Positions 1 to 9,642 of a stretch of DNA of 64,000 nt are shown here, one piece after another (positions within the stretch are counted from its first letter, which is position 1; each line of letters starts with the position of its first letter). Below the pieces are notes generated by a model. It was not told the DNA's origin, did no database searches, and saw nothing but the letters and a program-made list of their open reading frames with translations. Origin of the DNA: Rhizobium gallicum bv. gallicum R602sp (lineage in GTDB: Bacteria; Pseudomonadota; Alphaproteobacteria; Rhizobiales; Rhizobiaceae). A program made the translations under genes and the position numbers. The stretch covers positions 2,046,001 through 2,110,000 of the forward strand of contig NZ_CP006880.1 in the NCBI RefSeq assembly GCF_000816845.1, given 5' to 3'.

Positions 1-1
1 C

Positions 2-634
2 GCCAAGGCACTCTTCGGCGATCCCGAAAAAATCGAATATGTGAACCAGTCCTCCGACGCCCGCATACCAAACATAACGACAGGCAAGGTCGACATCACC
101 TGCCAATTCATGACCGTAACTGGCGAACGCGCTCAGCAGGTTGCCTTCACCATTCCTTACTATCGCGAAGGTGTGGGTCTGATGCTCAAAGCGGACGGAA
201 AATATGCTGATTATGCCGCACTGAAGGCGGCTGGTTCGTCCGTCACCGTCTCGGTCCTGCAAAATGTCTATGCCGAGGCCATGGTGCATGCTGCTCTGCC
301 GGAGGCGAAGGTAGACCAGTATGAATCCGTGGACCTCATTTATCAGGCGCTGGAATCTGGACGCGCCGATACAGTTGCGACAGACCAGTCTTCGCTCGCC
401 TGGTACATGACGCAGAATCCGGACCGTTACAAGGATGCCGGCTACGGCTGGAACCCGCAAACCTACGCCTGCGGCGTCAAGCGCGGCGATCAGGATTGGC
501 TGAACTTCGTCAACACCGCTCTGCACGAAGCCATGACCGGCGTTGAGTTCGACGCTTACGCCAAGTCTTTCAAAACCTGGTTCGGCAAAGATCTAACCCC
601 GCCTCAGATCGGCTTCCCGGTCGAATTCAAATAA
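2..634 (+). CDS. Amino-acid ABC transporter substrate-binding protein (5' end outside window)
   Basis: Periplasmic solute-binding protein of family 3, which captures a polar amino acid and hands it to the two permeases encoded next. The reading frame is open to the first base of the window, so the signal peptide and about 60-80 N-terminal residues are missing. The visible part contains the ITCQFMTVTGERAQQVAFT stretch and the hinge and second lobe typical of the family, and ends YAKSFKTWFGKDLTPP. It is the first visible gene of a binding protein-permease-permease-ATPase-RidA-IclR run. The exact ligand cannot be read from the sequence. Confidence 0.9.
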   Translation, partial: AKALFGDPEKIEYVNQSSDARIPNITTGKVDITCQFMTVTGERAQQVAFTIPYYREGVGLMLKADGKYADYAALKAAGSSVTVSVLQNVYAEAMVHAALPEAKVDQYESVDLIYQALESGRADTVATDQSSLAWYMTQNPDRYKDAGYGWNPQTYACGVKRGDQDWLNFVNTALHEAMTGVEFDAYAKSFKTWFGKDLTPPQIGFPVEFK

Positions 635-643
635 CAGCCGTGT

Positions 644-667
644 GGAGCGGGACCTGTTTCCCGCTCC
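644..667 (+). other. Intercistronic stem-loop between binding protein and permease genes
   Basis: A perfect 9-bp stem (GGAGCGGGA / TCCCGCTCC) with a 6-nt loop lies 10 nt after the binding-protein stop codon. No T-run follows, so a full terminator is unlikely. In this position such hairpins usually protect the upstream mRNA from 3' decay or cause partial termination, so that binding protein exceeds permease. The role here is inferred from position. Confidence 0.6.
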
Positions 668-691
668 CTCGGCCTCAGGGGAAGGCACGCC

Positions 692-1354
692 ATGGGTTAC
701 ACTCTGAATTTCGCCGCCGTTTGGCGTAATTTCGATTTTCTGTTGAGCGGGCTCGCGCTGAGCCTTGGCCTTGCGGTGATCTCGATCGTGATTGGAGCGG
801 TGATCGGCCTGTTTTCGGCCTTCGCACTGACGGCGAAGAACCGCTACGGGCTCGCAGCAGCGCAGGTCTATGTCACGGTGATCCGCAACCTGCCGATCCT
901 CGTTCTGGTGCTATTTGCCTATTTCGCGCTGCCGCAGATGGGCGTCCGCCTCGATAAATTGGAAAGCTTCGTGCTGGTTTTGTCCCTATACTCGGGTGCT
1001 TATCTCGCCGAAGTATTCCGGGCCGGATTATTGTCAATTCCGGCAGGTCTGACGGAAGCCGGGCTCGCCATCGGCCTGACGGGGTTGCAGATCCGCAGTT
1101 CCATCATTGCTCCACTGATGCTGCGTAACGTGCTGCCGTCTCTGTCTTCAACGATCATTTCGCTCTTCAAGGACACTTCGCTCGCCGCCGCCATCGCCGT
1201 GCCCGAGCTGACATTTGCGGCCCGCAAGATCAACGTCGAGAGCTTCCGCGTCGTAGAAACCTGGATGGTCACGTCCGCCCTCTATGTCGCAACCTGTTTT
1301 TTCATCGCCGCCTTGATGCGTTTCGTCGAGGGCCGCCTGGCCCTGCCGAGGTAA
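692..1354 (+). CDS. Amino-acid ABC transporter permease 1
   Basis: Inner-membrane permease of the HisM/GlnP family, 220 residues, the usual length. Hydrophobic segments are visible near residues 15-40, 60-85, 95-115 and 185-210. The cytoplasmic EAA loop, which docks onto the ATPase, reads EAGLAIGLTGLQIRSSI around residue 125. The ATG is preceded by a good AGGGGAAGG ribosome site. It forms a heterodimer with the permease starting 6 bp after its stop. Confidence 0.93.
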   Translation: MGYTLNFAAVWRNFDFLLSGLALSLGLAVISIVIGAVIGLFSAFALTAKNRYGLAAAQVYVTVIRNLPILVLVLFAYFALPQMGVRLDKLESFVLVLSLYSGAYLAEVFRAGLLSIPAGLTEAGLAIGLTGLQIRSSIIAPLMLRNVLPSLSSTIISLFKDTSLAAAIAVPELTFAARKINVESFRVVETWMVTSALYVATCFFIAALMRFVEGRLALPR

Positions 1355-1360
1355 GCCCGG

Positions 1361-2020
1361 ATGTCCCACACCTTTCTCGAGCAACTCTGGATCGCCCGAT
1401 ACGTCATCATGAACGGCCTCGCCATGACTGTGTCGATCTCTCTGCTGGCCATCCTGGCGGGTTCCGTACTCGGCGTTTTCGTCGGCTTGGCGCTCGTCTA
1501 CGGCGGCACTGTTTTGCGCTTAGTGGTCCGCGCCTATACGGACGTTATTCGCGGCACGCCGGTGCTCGTGCTCGTACTGGCGAGCTATTACGTCTCCGCA
1601 GCCGCCGGAGTTGATCTCGGGCCGTTTTCGGCAGGTGTCCTCGCACTTGCGATCTTCTGCTCCTCGCATGTCGGCGAAATCGTGCGTGGAGCCCTTCAGG
1701 CAATCCCCAAGGGACAGACCGAAGCCGCCAAGGCGATCGGCCTGACCTTCACTCAGACCTTCACCTCCGTGCTATGGCCGCAGGCCATGCGCCAGTGCTT
1801 GCCGTCCTGGGTGAACACGGCGGCCGAGATGGTAAAGGCCTCAACCCTGCTTTCTGTCATCGGTGTGGCGGAGCTTCTCCTGCGCACGCAGGAGATCATC
1901 TCCCGCAATTTCATGAGCCTGCAGTTCTATTTCCTGGCTGGCGCGCTTTATTTCATTGTCAACTACGGCATCGAGCAGTTCGGCAAATATGTCGAGCGCA
2001 AGACCGCCCTGCCGTCCTGA
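1361..2020 (+). CDS. Amino-acid ABC transporter permease 2
   Basis: Second HisM/GlnP-family permease, 219 residues, starting 6 bp after permease 1. It has the same layout of about five membrane helices, and its EAA loop ([20 protein letters not shown]) lies near residue 120. It probably pairs with permease 1 to form the translocation pore. The ATPase gene starts 14 bp downstream, so the genes are almost certainly co-transcribed. Confidence 0.93.
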   Translation: MSHTFLEQLWIARYVIMNGLAMTVSISLLAILAGSVLGVFVGLALVYGGTVLRLVVRAYTDVIRGTPVLVLVLASYYVSAAAGVDLGPFSAGVLALAIFCSSHVGEIVRGALQAIPKGQTEAAKAIGLTFTQTFTSVLWPQAMRQCLPSWVNTAAEMVKASTLLSVIGVAELLLRTQEIISRNFMSLQFYFLAGALYFIVNYGIEQFGKYVERKTALPS

Positions 2021-2033
2021 AGAGGCTTCCCCA

Positions 2034-2804
2034 ATGGTCAAGACCATTCTCGACATCAAGGGTCTGCGTAAGACCTACGGCACCCACGAAGTCCTCAAGG
2101 GCGTCGATTGTAGCGTCCAGGAAGGTGAAGTCATTTCTATCATCGGCTCGTCCGGCTCTGGCAAGACGACTTTGCTTCGCTGCATCAACATGCTCGAAGA
2201 ATTCCAAAGCGGCACGATTAGTCTGGACGGTGAGGAGATCGGCTATCGCGTCGAAGGCGTGACCCGGCGCCGCAAGAGCGAGAAAGAAATCGCACGCCAG
2301 CGTGCACTGACCGGCATGGCGTTTCAGCAGTTCAATCTCTTCCCCCACATGAGTGCGGCTGAAAACATCATGCTTGGTCTCGTCAAGGTGAAGAAAATGA
2401 CGAAGCCGGAAGCCCGCGCCATTTCCGAAAAATGGCTCGACCGCGTTGGCCTCGCCGCTCGCATGGACCAATATCCCGGTCAGCTTTCCGGCGGCCAGCA
2501 GCAGCGCGTCGCGATCGCCCGTGCCATCGCCATGTCGCCGCGGCTGATGCTGTTTGATGAAGTGACCTCTGCGCTCGACCCTGAACTAGTGGGTGAAGTG
2601 CTTCAGGTCATCAAGGGGCTTGCCGCCGACGGCATGACCATGCTGCTCGTCACCCACGAGATGCGCTTCGCCTACGAAGTTTCGTCGCGTGTCATCTTCA
2701 TGAACCAAGGCGTCATCTGCGAGGAAGGCGACCCGAAGAAAATGTTCGTCACTCCAAAGACAGAGCGGCTCGCTGAGTTTCTCAAAACCTCAAGTTTCAA
2801 CTAG
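2034..2804 (+). CDS. Amino-acid ABC transporter ATP-binding protein
   Basis: ATPase of the GlnQ/HisP class that powers the importer, 256 residues from the ATG at 2034. A longer in-frame start would overlap the permease, and 2034 has a purine-rich site in front. Walker [10 protein letters not shown] is near residue 38, the Q-loop at FQQFNLFPH, the signature LSGGQQQR near residue 150 and the switch histidine in VTHEM. The Walker B/D-loop segment reads [11 protein letters not shown], where the family almost always has [11 protein letters not shown]. That Pro-to-Val change is conservative enough that activity is still likely. Confidence 0.94.
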   Translation: MVKTILDIKGLRKTYGTHEVLKGVDCSVQEGEVISIIGSSGSGKTTLLRCINMLEEFQSGTISLDGEEIGYRVEGVTRRRKSEKEIARQRALTGMAFQQFNLFPHMSAAENIMLGLVKVKKMTKPEARAISEKWLDRVGLAARMDQYPGQLSGGQQQRVAIARAIAMSPRLMLFDEVTSALDPELVGEVLQVIKGLAADGMTMLLVTHEMRFAYEVSSRVIFMNQGVICEEGDPKKMFVTPKTERLAEFLKTSSFN

Positions 2805-2816
2805 AAGAGAGATCCC

Positions 2817-3206
2817 ATGACAATCAAGCGTTACGGTGCTGGCGAAACCGGGGCCGGCGGACAACCCCTGCCCTTTGCCCGGGCGACGGAAGCAGCAGGC
2901 TGGCTCTATGTCTCGGGCCAGGTTCCCATGGAAAAGGGCGAAATCGTGCCCGGCGGTATTGTCGCACAGAGTCGCAAGGCGATTGAGAACATGATCCGTA
3001 TTCTCGACGAAGCCGGCTACGGTCTGGAGGATGTCGTGCGCGTTGGGGTATGGCTCGATGACCCCCGCGATTTCTGGAGCTTCAATGGCGTCTATGCTGA
3101 AATTTTTGGCGGGAATGCACCGGCACGTGCTTGTGTTCAGTCGCGGATGATGGTCGATTGCAAGGTGGAAGTCGATTGCGTGGCCTATCGCGCCGATCGC
3201 ACCTGA
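2817..3206 (+). CDS. RidA family enamine/imine deaminase
   Basis: RidA (YjgF/YER057c/UK114) homologue, 129 residues, the usual size. Family members are trimers that hydrolyse reactive enamine/imine intermediates released by PLP enzymes or amino-acid oxidases. The conserved arginine that binds the substrate carboxylate is present in ARACVQSRMMVDCKVEVD near the C-terminus, and the opening AAGWLYVSGQVP is typical. It starts 12 bp after the ATPase, so it belongs to the importer operon. This suggests the imported amino acid is deaminated through an imine intermediate. Confidence 0.9.
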   Translation: MTIKRYGAGETGAGGQPLPFARATEAAGWLYVSGQVPMEKGEIVPGGIVAQSRKAIENMIRILDEAGYGLEDVVRVGVWLDDPRDFWSFNGVYAEIFGGNAPARACVQSRMMVDCKVEVDCVAYRADRT

Positions 3207-3226
3207 CAGCAACTCCGGAGAAGAAC

Positions 3227-4036
3227 ATGACGGAAGCCTCCGGCGACACGGTTTCACGACGGACGCGAGGACTGGATCGTGCCTTCGAGATTCTTGAGTT
3301 CCTGCGTGTGAAGCGTCGGCCGATGCGCCCGAATGAGATCGCTGCGGAAATCGGCGCGCCGCGCTCCTCAATCTACGAACTCGTCAACCTGCTGCTCAAC
3401 CACGGAATGTTGGATTATCAGGGCGGCGACGGCAGGGTCTTTCTCGGCCGCCGCCTCTATTTCCTCGGCACCGCATATGCCGAGCAGTTCGACCTTATGC
3501 GCGAGTGCGATCGTATGCTGGTCCATCTCGCCGAGGAAACGCGTGAGACAGCGCAGATGTGTCTGCTCGAGGGCAACAAATATACGGTTGCAATGATGCG
3601 CGAGGGCATCCGGCCGTTCCGAATCTCCTCGAATGTCGGTGAACTCGTTTCCATTCCCTGGACCGCGTCAGGCCGCCTCCTGGTGTCAAACCTTTCGGAT
3701 CAGGAAATCCTTGAACTTATCCCGCCGCAGGATTTCGTTTTGCCAAACGGCCGGCGGCTGGAGCCCGCGGATTTCATCGCCCAAGTGAGGCAGGCAGCAC
3801 GCGATGGATATTTCACCTTCAATAGTGAAGTGGAGAATTTCACCCATTGTTTGGCTGTCCCGATTCATCAGGCTGATGGTGCCTGCATCGCCACGCTGTG
3901 CCTGGTTGCCCCGCGCGAAGACGGGCTGCGCAATCGCGCTGCCTATCTCGATAGCCTGTTGAACGCAGCACAAGAGATTTCCGAAAAGCTCGGATTCAAT
4001 TCACTTTCAAGACGCGCTTCCACATCGCGCGTTTGA
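3227..4036 (+). CDS. IclR family transcriptional regulator
   Basis: DNA-binding regulator of 269 residues with an N-terminal winged helix (RGLDRAFEILEFLRV, then APRSSIYELVNLL, residues 15-70) and a C-terminal effector-binding domain ending in a conserved LNAAQEISEKLG helix. The ATG at 3227 follows a CCGGAGAAG ribosome site. Upstream in-frame codons overlap ridA and are unlikely to be used. It lies at the end of the transporter operon, so the natural guess is control of this operon in response to the imported compound or a breakdown product. Confidence 0.92.
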   Translation: MTEASGDTVSRRTRGLDRAFEILEFLRVKRRPMRPNEIAAEIGAPRSSIYELVNLLLNHGMLDYQGGDGRVFLGRRLYFLGTAYAEQFDLMRECDRMLVHLAEETRETAQMCLLEGNKYTVAMMREGIRPFRISSNVGELVSIPWTASGRLLVSNLSDQEILELIPPQDFVLPNGRRLEPADFIAQVRQAARDGYFTFNSEVENFTHCLAVPIHQADGACIATLCLVAPREDGLRNRAAYLDSLLNAAQEISEKLGFNSLSRRASTSRV

Positions 4037-4352
4037 AGAGTAACAGCACTCCAGCCTCGATTTCGCGACGGCCGCACCGGTTGCGCTCAAGAGTGTGATA
4101 CCCTTCCCGGGTTCCTAACCCTTGCCGATGAGATGGAAGATGGGCTAGAGACTACGATGCGTTTCGATCACAAGCGTGCCGATTGCGCGAATTGGAAAAG
4201 CGCGGCACCCCGCGCGCCCGCGAAAAAACCCAGGGCGAGGAAGACCTCGCTGACATGTAGATTTGTTGCAGATCGAAAAGCTGTTTTACCGAGCGCGAGT
4301 GGCCTTGTGGCGCACCAGGGCCGTCCTGGGGCGGGAGGCCACCGCTTGGCCC
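4037..4352. other. Intergenic, no gene recognised
   Basis: About 316 bp between the IclR gene and a small hypothetical gene. Short frames here are low-complexity and show no domain. I see no clear terminator or RNA. Confidence 0.5.
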
Positions 4353-4664
4353 ATGACGGTGGAAGTATCGCATCACATCGATGCATCCGAGCCTGACGCT
4401 GATGGGTTTTGTGACTACCATTACGAGTACGATGTGTTTGAGTTCACAGATGGGTCCGTGACCTTCTTAGCGCGTGCATATAGCGACGAGCCTGAAAAGG
4501 CGGCAATGATGGCGCGGATCGAAGGGCAAGACCATCATCTTCTGACAAGGCGGGATCTCTGTCATCCGCTGTTTATAAAGGCCGCAGCCTATCTGCGCGC
4601 AGGCGGCAAAACCGACCTCGATTGGCTTGACAGAAGGAGCCGCGCCTATGTCCCGTTGACGTAG
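4353..4664 (+). CDS. Hypothetical acidic protein, 103 aa
   Basis: Small soluble protein without a recognised family. The composition looks coding: an acidic, aromatic-rich core (DYHYEYDVFEFTDGSVTF) is followed by an amphipathic stretch and a basic tail. The frame stays open upstream to 4263, but the ATG at 4353 begins the part with protein-like composition and has GGGCGGGAGG about 15 nt before it. It stands alone between two operons and its function is unknown. Confidence 0.55.
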   Translation: MTVEVSHHIDASEPDADGFCDYHYEYDVFEFTDGSVTFLARAYSDEPEKAAMMARIEGQDHHLLTRRDLCHPLFIKAAAYLRAGGKTDLDWLDRRSRAYVPLT

Positions 4665-4757
4665 GAGATTGGGGTGTGTCGCGGCAATAATTGTGTTCGC
4701 CGCTTGACTATAAAATAAAGCCAGCAACAAACGGCAGGACTTCGGCGCGGGCCGGTC

Positions 4758-5432
4758 TCAGATGTCGACGACCAGCCCCTTGGCTTTCAAGACGGCTTCA
4801 AGCTTGCTGACTTCGATCACCGACCTGCCCTGCTTATAGGCGTCGATATAGCCGGCTTCGGCATCCTCGCGGGCCTGCGATAGCCGGGCTGCCTCCTGGA
4901 CTTCAGCGCGCCGGACAACGACCAGGCCATCGGCATCCCCTACGATGATATCGCCGGGATTAACGATCTCCCCACCGACGATGATCGGATCATTCACGGC
5001 GGCGATCGTTTCTTTGACGGTGCCCTTGATGCAAACACTGAGCGAGAAAACCGGGAAGCCGAGTTCCCTCAGCTGAAGCGTATCGCGCACTCCGGTATCG
5101 GTCACCAGTCCGCCGATGCCCTTGGCAAGGCAGGCATTGGCCAGCACGTCGCCGAAAGAGCCGGCTTCCTCGTATTCGCCGGCCGACACGACGATGATGT
5201 CGCCTGGCTTTGCGTAGTTGATGGCGAGCTGCAGCATGATGTTGTCACGCGGCGCGCATTTCACGGTGAAGGCCGGACCGCACAGCTTCATGCGATAATC
5301 AACCGGCTTAAGGCGAGAGGAAAGTGCTCCCCTGCGTCCTTGAGCTTCATGGATTGTTGCCGGCGAGAATTTGGAAAGTGCCGCGACATCAGCCTTGCTT
5401 GGCCGTTCAGCGATGTCTCTGATGTGGATCAT
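4758..5432 (-). CDS. RraA-like aldolase (4-hydroxy-4-methyl-2-oxoglutarate aldolase family)
   Basis: Member of the RraA / HMG-aldolase fold, 224 residues. Enzymes of this group are class II metal-dependent pyruvate aldolases or oxaloacetate decarboxylases; E. coli RraA itself is a non-catalytic RNase E inhibitor. The catalytic Arg-Asp pair is kept in GGLVTDTGVRDT near residue 115 and the Gly-rich GDIIVGDADGLVVV segment is present, so an enzymatic role is favoured. It is the last gene of the minus-strand importer operon that starts at 9402 and may cleave a 4-hydroxy-2-oxo acid made from the imported compound. Confidence 0.85.
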   Translation of the reverse strand: MIHIRDIAERPSKADVAALSKFSPATIHEAQGRRGALSSRLKPVDYRMKLCGPAFTVKCAPRDNIMLQLAINYAKPGDIIVVSAGEYEEAGSFGDVLANACLAKGIGGLVTDTGVRDTLQLRELGFPVFSLSVCIKGTVKETIAAVNDPIIVGGEIVNPGDIIVGDADGLVVVRRAEVQEAARLSQAREDAEAGYIDAYKQGRSVIEVSKLEAVLKAKGLVVDI

Positions 5433-5530
5433 AAAAACCCCCTAGATAAGACCGGCGGCGAGCACGTCGCGCCGCCTGCAGTCTTCAGTGTTTTGCGATT
5501 AGGTTCTGGCCGCGCCGAGCGAGTGGCAAT

Positions 5531-6367
5531 TTACGGGATCGGATCGAATTTCAGCTCGGAGAGCGATACGACCTTGTCGGTCCGCGTCATCTTGTATTCG
5601 GTGTTCTGGCCAAGCCACTTGTCCCAGATCTTGTTGAGCTCGCCCGACGTATCGAGCTTGCGAAGCACCTCGTTGATCTTGGCGGTCAGGTCCGGATTGT
5701 CCTTGGCCATACCGATGCCGATCGGCTGGTACAACATCGGCTCCTCGATCATCCGCATTTCTTTGCCCTTGGTCTTCGATTCATTGACGAACTTGGTCGT
5801 CGTCATGGTGTTGGCCACCATGCCCCTCGCCTTGCCCTGCTGAACGGCAAGATAGGCCGAAGCCGTGTCCTGGAATGTCAGGGGCTCGGACTTGTTGAGC
5901 TTGATCGACATTTCGGATGTGGAGCCCTTGGTCGAGGCAATTCTCTGACCCGCGAAATCCGCCTTGCTTTTGCCAGGATCGGAGGCCGGGACGATGAGCA
6001 TTTCCTTCGCGAGATAGTAGGGATCACTGAACTGAATTTGCTCGGCCCGGCTCAATGTATAAGCGAGATTGGCAACGGTAATGTCGACACGGCCAAGCTT
6101 GACCTCCGGCACGCGCGCTTCGACCGAGACTGGCTTGATCTCGGCCTTGACGCCCAGTTCCTTGGCGATGGCGTTGCAAAGATCGACGTCGAAGCCAGCC
6201 ATTTGACGCGTCTTCAGATCGGGGGACGCAAAGGGTGGAACGTCGGCAAAGGTCGCGCAGCGCAACGTTCCTGCGGATTTGATTTTCTCCAGCTGATCCG
6301 CTTTCGCCGGCGAGATCACATTTGCGCCAGCTAAGACGACACCCATGATAAGATATTTCCAGTTCAT
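5531..6367 (-). CDS. Amino-acid ABC transporter substrate-binding protein
   Basis: Family-3 solute-binding protein of 278 residues with an N-terminal signal peptide (MNWKYLIMGVVLAGANVISPAKA, cleavage near residue 23). The family signature MAGFDVDLCNAIAKELG lies near residue 56 and the ligand-anchoring VEARVPEVKLGRVDI near residue 80. It sits 29 bp downstream of the ATPase gene in an operon that also carries two permeases. The ligand is probably a polar amino acid, but the sequence does not fix it. Confidence 0.92.
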   Translation of the reverse strand: MNWKYLIMGVVLAGANVISPAKADQLEKIKSAGTLRCATFADVPPFASPDLKTRQMAGFDVDLCNAIAKELGVKAEIKPVSVEARVPEVKLGRVDITVANLAYTLSRAEQIQFSDPYYLAKEMLIVPASDPGKSKADFAGQRIASTKGSTSEMSIKLNKSEPLTFQDTASAYLAVQQGKARGMVANTMTTTKFVNESKTKGKEMRMIEEPMLYQPIGIGMAKDNPDLTAKINEVLRKLDTSGELNKIWDKWLGQNTEYKMTRTDKVVSLSELKFDPIP

Positions 6368-6396
6368 TGCTGTTCTCCTTTGTTATGATGATTAGT

Positions 6397-7164
6397 TTAA
6401 TGCCGTAGATCGGCCAGGAAGCGCTGGGCACGAGGATGGCGCGGGCTCTTGAAGAAGCCTTCGGGAGACGCCGTCTCAAGGATCTGCCCCGCGTCGATAA
6501 ACCAGATGCGGTCTGCGACATCACGCGCGAAGCCCATTTCGTGGGTGACGCAGAGCATGGTCATGCCCTCGGCTGCCAGGCTTTTCATGACGCTCAGCAC
6601 TTCGCCAACCATTTCCGGATCGAGCGCGCTCGTGGGTTCATCGAAGAGCATCACCGGCGGCTCCATGGCGAGTGCGCGGGCAATGGCGACGCGCTGCTGC
6701 TGTCCGCCAGACAATTGACCTGGATAGGAATGGGCCTTGTCGGCCAGACCAACACGGTCGAGAAGCTTGTTCGCCTTGTCGCGCGCCGCGTCGGGCGCAA
6801 CACCCTTCACCCTGATCGGCGACATCGACACGTTGTCGAGCACCGACAGATGCGGAAAAAGATTGAAGCTCTGGAACACGAAGCCGATGCGGCTACGAAG
6901 AAGATTGAGTTCTTTCGCACGCATTGGCGCGTGAATATTGCGCCCCTCGAGTGTTATCGATCCGCTGCTGATCTCCTCAAGCCGGTTGATGGTGCGGATC
7001 AGCGTGGACTTTCCCGAACCAGACGGTCCGCATATGACCACGACCTCTCCCTGGGACACTTCGGCATCAATGTCCTTCAAGACCGGATAGTCGCCATAGC
7101 TCTTGCAGACATTCGAAAGGCGGATCGTCTGCAATTCCTGCGTCGATGGAATTGAAGTGCTCAT
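6397..7164 (-). CDS. Amino-acid ABC transporter ATP-binding protein
   Basis: GlnQ/HisP-class ATPase of 255 residues. Walker [11 protein letters not shown]-loop [10 protein letters not shown], signature LSGGQQQR, Walker [13 protein letters not shown] and the VTHEM switch histidine are all intact. It overlaps the upstream permease gene by 4 bp (7161-7164), which suggests translational coupling. Confidence 0.95.
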   Translation of the reverse strand: MSTSIPSTQELQTIRLSNVCKSYGDYPVLKDIDAEVSQGEVVVICGPSGSGKSTLIRTINRLEEISSGSITLEGRNIHAPMRAKELNLLRSRIGFVFQSFNLFPHLSVLDNVSMSPIRVKGVAPDAARDKANKLLDRVGLADKAHSYPGQLSGGQQQRVAIARALAMEPPVMLFDEPTSALDPEMVGEVLSVMKSLAAEGMTMLCVTHEMGFARDVADRIWFIDAGQILETASPEGFFKSPRHPRAQRFLADLRH

Positions 7165-7919
7165 AGCTGCTCCGATACGATTTTTGAGGTCGCAACCAAG
7201 GGTGCTGCGCGCAGGCTGGATGGACCGGCGCGCCGGCGCGCGATGCGCCGCTCGAGACGATTTGCGACGTGGGTCAGGCTCCAGCAGATTGCGTAGTAGA
7301 CAATCGCGAGAATGAGGAACACCTGGAAAGGCTGCGTCAGAAGCTGGTTGTTGACCTGACTGGCCGCGAAGGTGAGATCCGGCACGTTGATCACATATCC
7401 GAGCGTCGTGTCCTTGATTGTGGAGACAAACGTCGAGATGATGCTCGGTATCATGTTGTAGAGCGCCTGCGGCAGGATGATGTAGCGCATCGCACCAAGG
7501 TAACTGTGTCCAAGCGCTCGAGCGGCTTCCATTTGGCCGTGCCCGAGCGCGACAATCCCCGCACGGACCACTTCACTCAAGAAGGCGCCCTGATAGACCA
7601 CAAGCGTCGTGAGCATGGTCACGAAACTCGGAACATCCGCCCCAGTCCAGAGCGGGACGAGGAAATAGCTCCAAAGGATGAGCATCAACAAAGGTACGCC
7701 GCGCGTGACATAGACGAGAGCGGTGACTGGCCAGCGCAGCATCGGCCATTTCGACAACCTGGCCAACGCGAAAAGAATGCTGACAGGAAAAGCGAGAGCG
7801 ATGCTGAGTGCCGAAAGGATGAGAGTATTGGCGAGCCCGCCCAGCGGCCCGTTTGGATACTGGCCGATCAACAGCAGCAGCCAGTAGTCTTTGATGATCG
7901 CGATGATGTCGTTGATCAT
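7161..7919 (-). CDS. Amino-acid ABC transporter permease
   Basis: HisM/GlnP-family permease, 252 residues, with about five membrane helices and the EAA loop [20 protein letters not shown] near residue 135. Its C-terminal tail is basic. It overlaps both neighbours by 4 bp, consistent with a tightly coupled operon, and forms the pore with the permease encoded just upstream. Confidence 0.94.
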   Translation of the reverse strand: MINDIIAIIKDYWLLLLIGQYPNGPLGGLANTLILSALSIALAFPVSILFALARLSKWPMLRWPVTALVYVTRGVPLLMLILWSYFLVPLWTGADVPSFVTMLTTLVVYQGAFLSEVVRAGIVALGHGQMEAARALGHSYLGAMRYIILPQALYNMIPSIISTFVSTIKDTTLGYVINVPDLTFAASQVNNQLLTQPFQVFLILAIVYYAICWSLTHVANRLERRIARRRAGPSSLRAAPLVATSKIVSEQL

Positions 7920-8623
7920 GCGCGTGCACTCCGTGCAGGATCTGCGCGCATCGAGAGGTAGGCGCCGCCGGTCATGATCAGGAGCGAGAAAAAGAGATAG
8001 AGAACCGTGCCGACCAGGTAGATTTCGAATGTCCTGAAGCTCAAGTTCTCAATTTCCTTCACGGCATGCGTGAGCTCCGATGCGCCGATGACGAGAGCAA
8101 GGCTGCTATTCTTGAAGAGGGAAACGCTGTGGTTTATGAGCGGCGGCAGCGCATTGCGAACACCCTGCGGCATGATCACGAAACGCATCGCCGAGATATA
8201 ACTGTGCCCAAGGGCCTTGGCGGCTTCCATCTGACCAGGATTGACGGAGCGCAGGCCAGAACGCAGATCCTCGCTGAAATAGGCGGCCTGGCAAAGTCCC
8301 AGTCCGATAATCGCAAAGATGGCTTCGGCATTGTGGCCGGCGAGCCAGGTTATCCACCCCTGCGGCATCAGCGTGAATATGCCGAAATACCAAAGCATGA
8401 GCTGGACGAGGGTAGGAACGTTCCTATGATAGGACACATAGGCGGCGACAACCGGATCACCGAACCGCAGCGGTGAAAAACGCAGGCCCAAAAACAAAAG
8501 CGCGAGCGTCATCGCCAGCAGCCACGAACCTATATAGATGACGAACGTCATTTCGATGCCGTGCAGAAGCATCTCGACGTATTCCGGATTGCTCAAGATT
8601 GCCGAAAGATCGAAGCCGCTCAC
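7916..8623 (-). CDS. Amino-acid ABC transporter permease
   Basis: Second permease of this importer, 235 residues, HisM/GlnP family. Its EAA loop reads MEAAKALGHSYISAMRFVIM, closely matching its partner, which points to an old duplication. Hydrophobic segments lie at about residues 15-45, 70-95, 105-120 and 195-220. It overlaps the SDR gene upstream by 4 bp (8620-8623). Confidence 0.94.
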   Translation of the reverse strand: MSGFDLSAILSNPEYVEMLLHGIEMTFVIYIGSWLLAMTLALLFLGLRFSPLRFGDPVVAAYVSYHRNVPTLVQLMLWYFGIFTLMPQGWITWLAGHNAEAIFAIIGLGLCQAAYFSEDLRSGLRSVNPGQMEAAKALGHSYISAMRFVIMPQGVRNALPPLINHSVSLFKNSSLALVIGASELTHAVKEIENLSFRTFEIYLVGTVLYLFFSLLIMTGGAYLSMRADPARSARA

Positions 8624-9402
8624 CGCTTCGGCTCCCCGGATTTGCCCGCCTCGGGAAAAGTCTTTTCCGGCTTGGCCGTCTGCAAGCCGCCCATCACCTG
8701 AAGCGTCGGCGTGATCTCCATGTGGCCGATATTCACCGCGACAGGCGCGGCGATTGCGAATGCGATCGCCTCCGCGATGTCAGCGGCCTGAGGCAATTCG
8801 AAACCGTCGATGAAGCGCTCGCGGACGCTCGGATCATCGCCGTGGACGTGGTTAAAGATGTCCGTTGCGACGCGGCCGGGACAGATTTCCGTCACCCGCA
8901 CGCGCTTGCCGAATGCGTCGATCCGCAACTGGTTCGACAACATGGCAACACCTGCCTTGACAGCATGATACGTTGAATTGCCGCCGAAATTGTAGTTGCC
9001 GGCGATCGAGGAGATGTTGATGACGTGTCCGCAATCGCGCGCCACCATTCCAGGCACGATCAGACGGCAAAGGTGCAGGACGGCACGAAGATTGACGTCG
9101 ACCAGGAGATCGATATCTCCTTCGTCCGCTTCGAGGAACTTCTTCGGCCGGTCGACGCCGGCATTGTTGACCAGAATGTCGAATTGCACACGGTTCGCGA
9201 GATCGGCAATTGCCGCCCGATCAGTCACATCAATGACGTGCGCAATGCAGCCCGTGCGCTCGGCCAGCTCCTTCAGGGCTCCGGTGCTGCGAGCGATCGC
9301 ATGCACTTCGAGATTCTCTCGGCAAAGCCGCTCTACGACTGCGGCACCAATGCCGGAGGAAGCGCCGGTGACCAATGCGGTCCTGTAATCGGAGAATGGC
9401 AT
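8620..9402 (-). CDS. Short-chain dehydrogenase/reductase
   Basis: Classical SDR oxidoreductase, 260 residues. The Rossmann motif TGASSGIGAA is at residues 12-21, NNAGV near 80, the active-site serine in INISSIAG near 135, and the Tyr-x3-Lys pair in YHAVKAG near 150. It resembles the YdfG group of NADP-dependent 3-hydroxy-acid dehydrogenases. It is the first gene of the importer operon, divergent from a LysR regulator, so it probably oxidises a hydroxy acid derived from the imported substrate. Confidence 0.92.
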   Translation of the reverse strand: MPFSDYRTALVTGASSGIGAAVVERLCRENLEVHAIARSTGALKELAERTGCIAHVIDVTDRAAIADLANRVQFDILVNNAGVDRPKKFLEADEGDIDLLVDVNLRAVLHLCRLIVPGMVARDCGHVINISSIAGNYNFGGNSTYHAVKAGVAMLSNQLRIDAFGKRVRVTEICPGRVATDIFNHVHGDDPSVRERFIDGFELPQAADIAEAIAFAIAAPVAVNIGHMEITPTLQVMGGLQTAKPEKTFPEAGKSGEPKR

Positions 9403-9462
9403 TTTGATCCCCTTGTCGTTGCTGTGGACAATAACGGAGCTTTAACGCCCTGCCTAAGACCG

Positions 9463-9479
9463 ATTACTTTTGGAGTAAT
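9463..9479. promoter_or_regulatory. Palindromic LysR-type binding site
   Basis: ATTACT-N5-AGTAAT is a perfect 6-bp inverted repeat with the T-N11-A layout recognised by LysR regulators. It lies in the space between the divergent SDR/transporter operon and the LysR gene, where such a regulator normally binds to control both. Confidence 0.6.
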
Positions 9480-9642
9480 AAGCAACTTTTATGGAGATCG
9501 GCGGGCGACGGACGGACGATCCAAAACACCGGAATTATCGCCTTTATTGAGGGTGAAGACGGCTTTCGTCCAGGGTCGCTTTGCAAAACAGGGGCGCGTC
9601 TGTAAACATGCTCCAGCGAAGATCACACAATGCCAATTCCCC

